Below, in pieces: positions 59,635 to 64,000 of a DNA stretch of 64,000 bases. How positions within the stretch are numbered: the first letter of the stretch is position 1; every line of letters starts with the position of its first letter. The notes beneath the pieces were generated by a model. It was not told the DNA's origin. It saw nothing but the letters and a program-made list of their open reading frames with translations, and searched no databases. Source of the DNA: Pelobates cultripes. Lineage: Eukaryota > Chordata > Amphibia > Anura > Pelobatidae. The position numbers were made by a program, and so were the translations under genes. The stretch spans positions 240,693,402 to 240,757,401 of the forward strand of contig OW240917.1 of the NCBI GenBank assembly GCA_933207985.1, given 5' to 3'.

Positions 59635-60192
59635 ACACTCCCCCACATTATCTTACTGTTCTATCATATGTATCAACATTTTAAAAGGCATTCCAATATG
59701 TTTATGCTATCAATATACAAGTACATGTGTTTGTGTGAATATATATGTAAGTGTGTTCATGTATTTATGTGTATGGGCTCCTTCTAGCGCCATCTTCTGC
59801 ACTGTTTGCTTGTTTTCTCTCTCTCCACCCACTCTTTACGACCCTCTCTGCAAGACTGGGGTCTATGTTATATCAAACCTGTGTCTTACCTGCACTCAAG
59901 GTCAACCCCCGGAGCGAAGAGGTAGGGGGAAGCATGACTACTGCCCTGAGGGGTTGGCATAGTAACCAAAAGGATACAGTTGGTTTTACAGTTGAAAGCA
60001 TGGAGTTCTGGCACAAATTACCAGACTACTGGTGAACAATGCTGAGGGACATAGCAGTGGCTTTCCTCTGGTAGTCCCTGTATAAATTACTTTATTAAAT
60101 TGAGTTTCCCTCCCTGAGGAAACCTGACAGTGCTGTTTCTCCTAAAAACAAAAAAGACAGAAATTACTTTTACCTTCTACTGGGAGTACAAG
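59635..60192. other. DNA between the Penelope-like and DIRS-type elements
   Basis: The first part probably includes the 3' untranslated region of the Penelope-like copy. GT/AT-rich sequence (GTGTTTGTGTGAATATATAT) lies at 59729-59750. The latter part likely includes the left end of the DIRS-type element, but its inverted terminal repeat was not identified. Confidence 0.4.
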
Positions 60193-62341
60193 ATGGCCCA
60201 CACTCCTGCTGTATCTGGGGAGGCACTGCTTGCCCTATTGCAGGCCTTCCAGAGGACCCATGGGGCTGAATCCTTCAACTCGCTGCTCCACAGTGCCCAG
60301 GGCAAGCAGGCTACTTAGGAGGGGTCGGTGCAGGAGGTGCAGACCAGGAGTGGACATCAGGCCCACCTTTCCAGACTGCATTCCAGTGCGGAGGTCCAGG
60401 GTCGGAGTACCGCCAGAGGGTCCGGGGCCGAGTGAGGCTGGCTCCAGGCGGCAGGATGCAGGCAGTGCGATGTGGAGGATTGGCAGCAGGTGCTGCAGAA
60501 GTTGAGGTGGCCGGGCTGGGCCTGGGAGGCAAGATGGCGGTCCCCAAGATGGCGCCGGAGGCGAGGTGAGGTCCCACCGTCCTCACCCTTCTCTTCCAGT
60601 GGCTGTGGAAGTGACGTCGGTGTGTGCGGCCGCACGCAGGAAGAGGTGGAGCGCCTCTCGCCGGAACTTGGGGGGCGCGTACGTGACATCTGCAAATCTC
60701 GCAACGTCACAGGCCCCCGCTGAATCTGGAATTCCCAGAGCTCCTTGGACTGGGGAATCGGAGGAGAAGCACAGCTGGCTCCCGGCAAGTGGGGCAGGCC
60801 AGCTGGTGGTAACATGCAGGTGGAGGATCTTACCAGCTTCTGGACCAGAGGCCAAGGAGCACCCCTCCCTAGTGCCAAGGAGCACAAGGGAGGGAGGATT
60901 CCCCTCCATATGCCTGGCATAGATGGACTGGAACTCCTGGGGGTGTGAGCCTCCGCTCCCCTGGCGGAACAGCAGGCAGGCGGACTGCAGAACCCTCACA
61001 GCAAGAAGGACCGGAATTGGAGCCTGGGATACAGAGACCCCTTCTCCTGAACCGTGAGTTGGAGTGCAATCGCGCTTGGCAGGAGTTAGGGGGGGGACTC
61101 AGGGTTAGTGGGGGAGGGTCAAGGAGAATTGGTGTAATTGCTGCGCTTAGCGCTTGGCCGGTTGGCGCCTGCTGGGACCATTGGGGCAGCGGACATGCTC
61201 TTCTCTCTGAGGCTCCCCCTTCAGGTACAGGTGAGGTGAGTACTTCAGGTGGAACGGTCTGTGTACATTGCACCCCTGGGGTTACATGTGTCTTTGGTGG
61301 TGAGAGAAAAAAATACTTAAAGGACCACTATAGTGCCAGGAAAACATACTCGTTTTCCTGGCACTATAGTGCCCTGAGGGTGCCCCCACCCTCAGGGTCC
61401 CCCTCCCGCCCGGCTCTGGAAAGGGGAAAAGGGGTAAAACTTACCTTTTTCCAGCGCTGGGCGGAGAGCTCTCCTTCTCTACTCCTCTGTTCCTCCCCGC
61501 CGGCTGGCTGCGCGCGCATTCAGCCGGTCTCATAGGAAAGCATTTACAATGCTTTCCTATGGACGCTGGCGTGCTCTCACTGTGAAAATCACAGTGATAA
61601 GCACGCAAGCGCCTCTAGTAGCTGTCAATGAGACAGCCACTAGAGGATTAGGGGGAAGGCTTAACCCATTATAAACATAGCAGTTTCTCTGAAACTGCTA
61701 TGTTTATTAAAAAAATGGGTTAACCCTAGCTGGACCTGGCACCCAGACCACTTCATTAAGCTGAAGTGGTCTGGGTGCCTAGAGTGGTCCTTTAAGGGTG
61801 TGTATGTGGACCTACTATCCTTGGTACCATTTGACAAGGAGTCGGCGGATAGACTGTGTGACGCAGCTGAGGGCGAAAAGGTAAGCAGCTCCCCCATACC
61901 TTTGGGAATTGGTTGCAGGGATTTGCTACCTAAGATAGCATCTTATCAGCTAGGTTTCCGGAAAAGGCCCAGTCACTGTTATTTGCATCTGGACTTGATT
62001 TGGGGGGCTTATAAGGTGTACAGGGGGCAATGCTGGTTTAAATACGACCAGCAGTTTAGAAAAAATAAAAATAATAAATTTAAACAAAAAAATAAAAAAA
62101 TACAGCGGTTAGGCCAAACTTAGATTTCGGTGTGCAAGACGGAAACCTATGGTTACTTCTCATTAATTCCTGTAGTCAGTCGGCCGCTGGCACTTCTGGA
62201 GGAGCATCGGCGGGTCACAAGAAGGGCATTTGTTGGCTCTTTAACGAGAGCCACTGCAGAGGGTACAGCAGTTGTAGGTTTAAGCATGAGTGCTCCTACT
62301 GTGGTGGGGCTCACCCAGCCATCCGTTGTTTTAATAGGTGA
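60193..62341 (+). pseudogene. DIRS-type retroelement: gag-like region, broken
   Basis: ATG at 60193 opens MAHTPAVSGEALLALLQAFQ and stops after 41 residues. GC-rich coding-like sequence continues in shifting frames to about 61310. A TTAA MITE (61318-61795) then splits it. Beyond it are FGKRPSHC-like and AYKVYRGQCWFKYDQQFR phrases (about 61930-62060), then a zinc-finger end GICWLFNESHCRGYSSCRF then KHECSYCGGAHPAIRC (62228-62335), which I recognise as the DIRS gag type. There are several stops and frameshifts. GC content is clearly above the surrounding DNA from 60200 to 61310. Its neighbour downstream (62342-64000) is the pol part of the same element. Confidence 0.7.
61318..61795 (+). mobile_element. 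TTAA MITE (T2/Kolobok type) inside the DIRS-type gag region
   Basis: TTAAAGGACCACTATAGTGC at the left and GAGTGGTCCTTTAA at the right; the termini are inverted over 16 bases with one mismatch and TTAA lies at both edges (61318-61321, 61792-61795). The left hairpin is AGTGCCAGGAAAAC / GTTTTCCTGGCACT. The interior has AGGAAAGCATT / AATGCTTTCCT, GACAGCCACTAGAGG and a right hairpin ACCCAGACCACTTCA / TGAAGTGGTCTGGGT. The DIRS coding sequence resumes immediately outside it. Confidence 0.9.
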
Positions 62342-64000
62342 AAACCTCGCCCGATGTCGGCGTCCAAGGATTACGTTCCTCGGGGAGACAACGCCATTGA
62401 GGGCAGAAAGACAGGTGCTGTGGCTCTCACGGTCTCAGGCGTTCCCATTTACTCCATCGGGGGAGGTGTCATTGCACCTAACCTGTCCTCGGTTCGGGGT
62501 AAGGAGGGGGTCCTGGCAGCTGAGCTAGGGAAGGAGGTGGAGCTGTGGCATATGGCGGAAATCTGTCTTATCCGTCAGGGTCCTTGGTTCACGATGGGAT
62601 TTCAAAGGAGGACTGTCGCGTGCGATACGCTTCTTTCGATCGGGCTTTGGATTTGGTTTGTGGAGTAAGACCCGGAGCCCTGTTGGCGACGTCTGATATC
62701 CAGTCGGCTTTTCGGTTCCTGCCAGGTCACCCACATTGTTTTCATTTGTTGGGGTATCAGTTTCAGGGTGATTTTTCTTCAACATGTGCCTTCTCATGGG
62801 TTGTTCGATTTGTTGTTTTTATTTTGAAGTTTTCAGTTCCTTGTTGGAATGCATCGTGGCGTGGGTGTCGGGCTGTTCTTCCCTCCTTCACTATCTCAAC
62901 GACTTCTTGTTTTGTGAGTCTGGCTAATTCCTCACAGTGTAGTGGTTTGTCCATCTCTTTCTGCACTTGTCGGGGTTCTCAGGTTTGTATGGACTTGTTG
63001 TTCCACTTTCATAGGGTTGTGGCGGATTTTGGGGTTCCAACTAGTACGATTTTTCTTCCTGGGGATTTAGATACATTGGCTAATAAAGTGTTTCACTTGC
63101 CGGAGACTAAGCTTCAGGTTGTCATATCTAGGGGGCTCCCTATTGGGCTATTTGAATTCTGCAATCCCTACAGGGCCATTTGAATTTTGGCTGTAAGTCA
63201 TGCCCCTGGGGCGTGCTTTCAGTCACTGACTTTCCTTGGCTGTGGTTGGTGTTCATCTATCTTTTAACTTTACTTGCCTTTTGGGAGTTTGGAGTTTTGT
63301 TCCTCGTGGGTTACAATGGTCAGACATTTTGGCACAGTAAAACAGTGTCTAACTTTGCCTTTGAGCTGTTCACCGAGGCTGCAGCTCAGTTGGTTTTGGT
63401 GCTTTTTCTGAGGGCTATGATGTGCGGGTCGTTGGCGTGGTCAGATTCCATTTTGGTGCTATTCCCGATTGTAGTGTCGGCCAAGCTCTGGGTCTCAGCT
63501 TTGGCAAAGAAGCAGGTTCTTTTCCGTGCAAAAAACCTTAGTGTGGTTCATGTCGTTAACCAGTTATCTTTGGGTTCTCTTCTGGGATGGGCTTTATTGC
63601 GACAGTTGGTTCTGCATTGCTTGGAATTTAATATTTGTTTGGGTGCAGGTGCCAGGTGTGTAATGTATTGCCGACTCTCATTCTCGCTTCTAGGAGGATG
63701 AATTTCAGGAGGTGACTCCAGAGGCAGAAGCTTGTGGAGGGCCCTGAATTCTTCTGGAACCTCAGTTTTGGAACCTGACTGACTTGATTGAGAGATCCCT
63801 GTCGCCTAAGTCTTGCCCACATATCTGATGGTGTGGGATCAATTTGGTTGGTCTTCTTCAGAAAGGAGGTTGTTATTCACTTAGCCTTTCTTTCTGACCT
63901 GCAGAATTGAGGGACATCCATGTCAGTGGAACAGGGTATGTCCGCTCTTTCAATCTTAATGCACTTCATGTGAGGGGAAGATGTGACTAAAGCATTTGTG
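62342..64000 (+). pseudogene. DIRS-type retroelement: RT and RNase H region, broken, cut by window end
   Basis: RT begins about 62580: LVHDGISKEDCRVRYASFDR, ALDLVCGVRPGALLATSDIQ, SAFRFLPGHP, CFHLLGYQFQGDF, then after a frame change MGCSI and HYLNDFLF. The catalytic YLDD has become YLND (Asn codon 62898-62900). RNase H follows at about 63290-63700: ELFTEAAAQ (63363 on) where DIRS enzymes have FTDAA, then LFPIVVSAKLWVSALAKK, VLFRAKNLSVVHVVNQLSL where the usual RSDN is RAKN. A LSRF-like end is present near 63680. Stops interrupt 62930-63220. A tyrosine recombinase should follow, but the window ends at 64000. Recognised by motif order; inactive. Confidence 0.8.

Noticed and set aside
60311..61535. 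Several 80-196 codon frames on both strands
   Set aside because: They fall in the GC-rich DIRS gag region and the MITE within it; stop codons are rarer there simply because of GC content.
1..64000. CRISPR array, operon, phage or defence system
   Set aside because: No regularly spaced direct repeats with unique spacers, no tight gene strings and no ribosome-binding-site pattern; composition and transposons are those of a vertebrate genome.

Overview
The window looks like 64 kb of intron or intergenic DNA from a large, repeat-rich vertebrate genome, most likely an anuran amphibian. The reasons are many short elements bounded by TTAA whose ends read TTAAAGGRACACTATAG (the T2/Kolobok MITE type well known from frogs), plus Tc1-like, hAT, piggyBac-type, CR1-like, Penelope-like and DIRS-type elements on an AT-rich background. 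No bacterial gene organisation, rRNA, tRNA, CRISPR array or complete host gene is visible. The species cannot be named from sequence alone.

Layout. 1-5.5 kb: AT-rich DNA with two T2 elements (594-1365, 2828-3373). 5.58-6.86 kb: a giant purine-only (GA-rich) satellite. 7-14.6 kb: T2 elements, a broken Tc1 fragment (9083-9400), an 80-bp piggyBac-type palindrome and a fold-back T2 element (11333-11847). About 15.0 kb: a minus-strand candidate terminal exon (14965-15078), one of only two places with exon-like signals. 15-25 kb: mostly unassigned DNA with a second 80-bp palindrome and AT/CA microsatellites. 25.2-26.4 kb: LTR-like DNA between two T2 ends. 28.7-29.25 kb: a solo LTR with a 4-bp target duplication, sitting in older repeat DNA. 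32.64-33.72 kb: a truncated, frameshifted Tc1-like transposase. 36-41 kb: more T2 and hAT debris. 43.90-44.56 kb: a non-autonomous hAT element with a perfect 8-bp target duplication, carrying a second hAT MITE with its own perfect 8-bp duplication. 48.9-49.2 kb: an unclassified 90-codon ORF. 51.2-52.2 kb: a three-level nest (T2 element, T2 element inside it, CR1-like 3' end inside that). About 54.4 kb: a second exon-like block that can be read on either strand. 58.4-59.6 kb: a decayed Penelope-like retroelement (RT plus GIY-YIG). 60.2-64.0 kb: a DIRS-type retroelement (gag zinc finger, RT, RNase H), interrupted by a TTAA MITE and cut by the window edge.

How it fits together. Nothing here forms a pathway or operon; the window is best read as layered transposition history. 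The insertions give a relative order: the CR1-like end is younger than its T2 host, which is younger than the outer T2; the palindromic hAT MITE is younger than the hAT element holding it; the MITE at 61318-61795 is younger than the DIRS copy. All transposon coding regions I could read are damaged: catalytic residues changed, frameshifts or truncation. I found no convincing new biological system. The points most worth a second look are the two exon candidates, the RFX-like and BANP/Kaiso-like motifs inside a mobile hAT element, and the purine tract.
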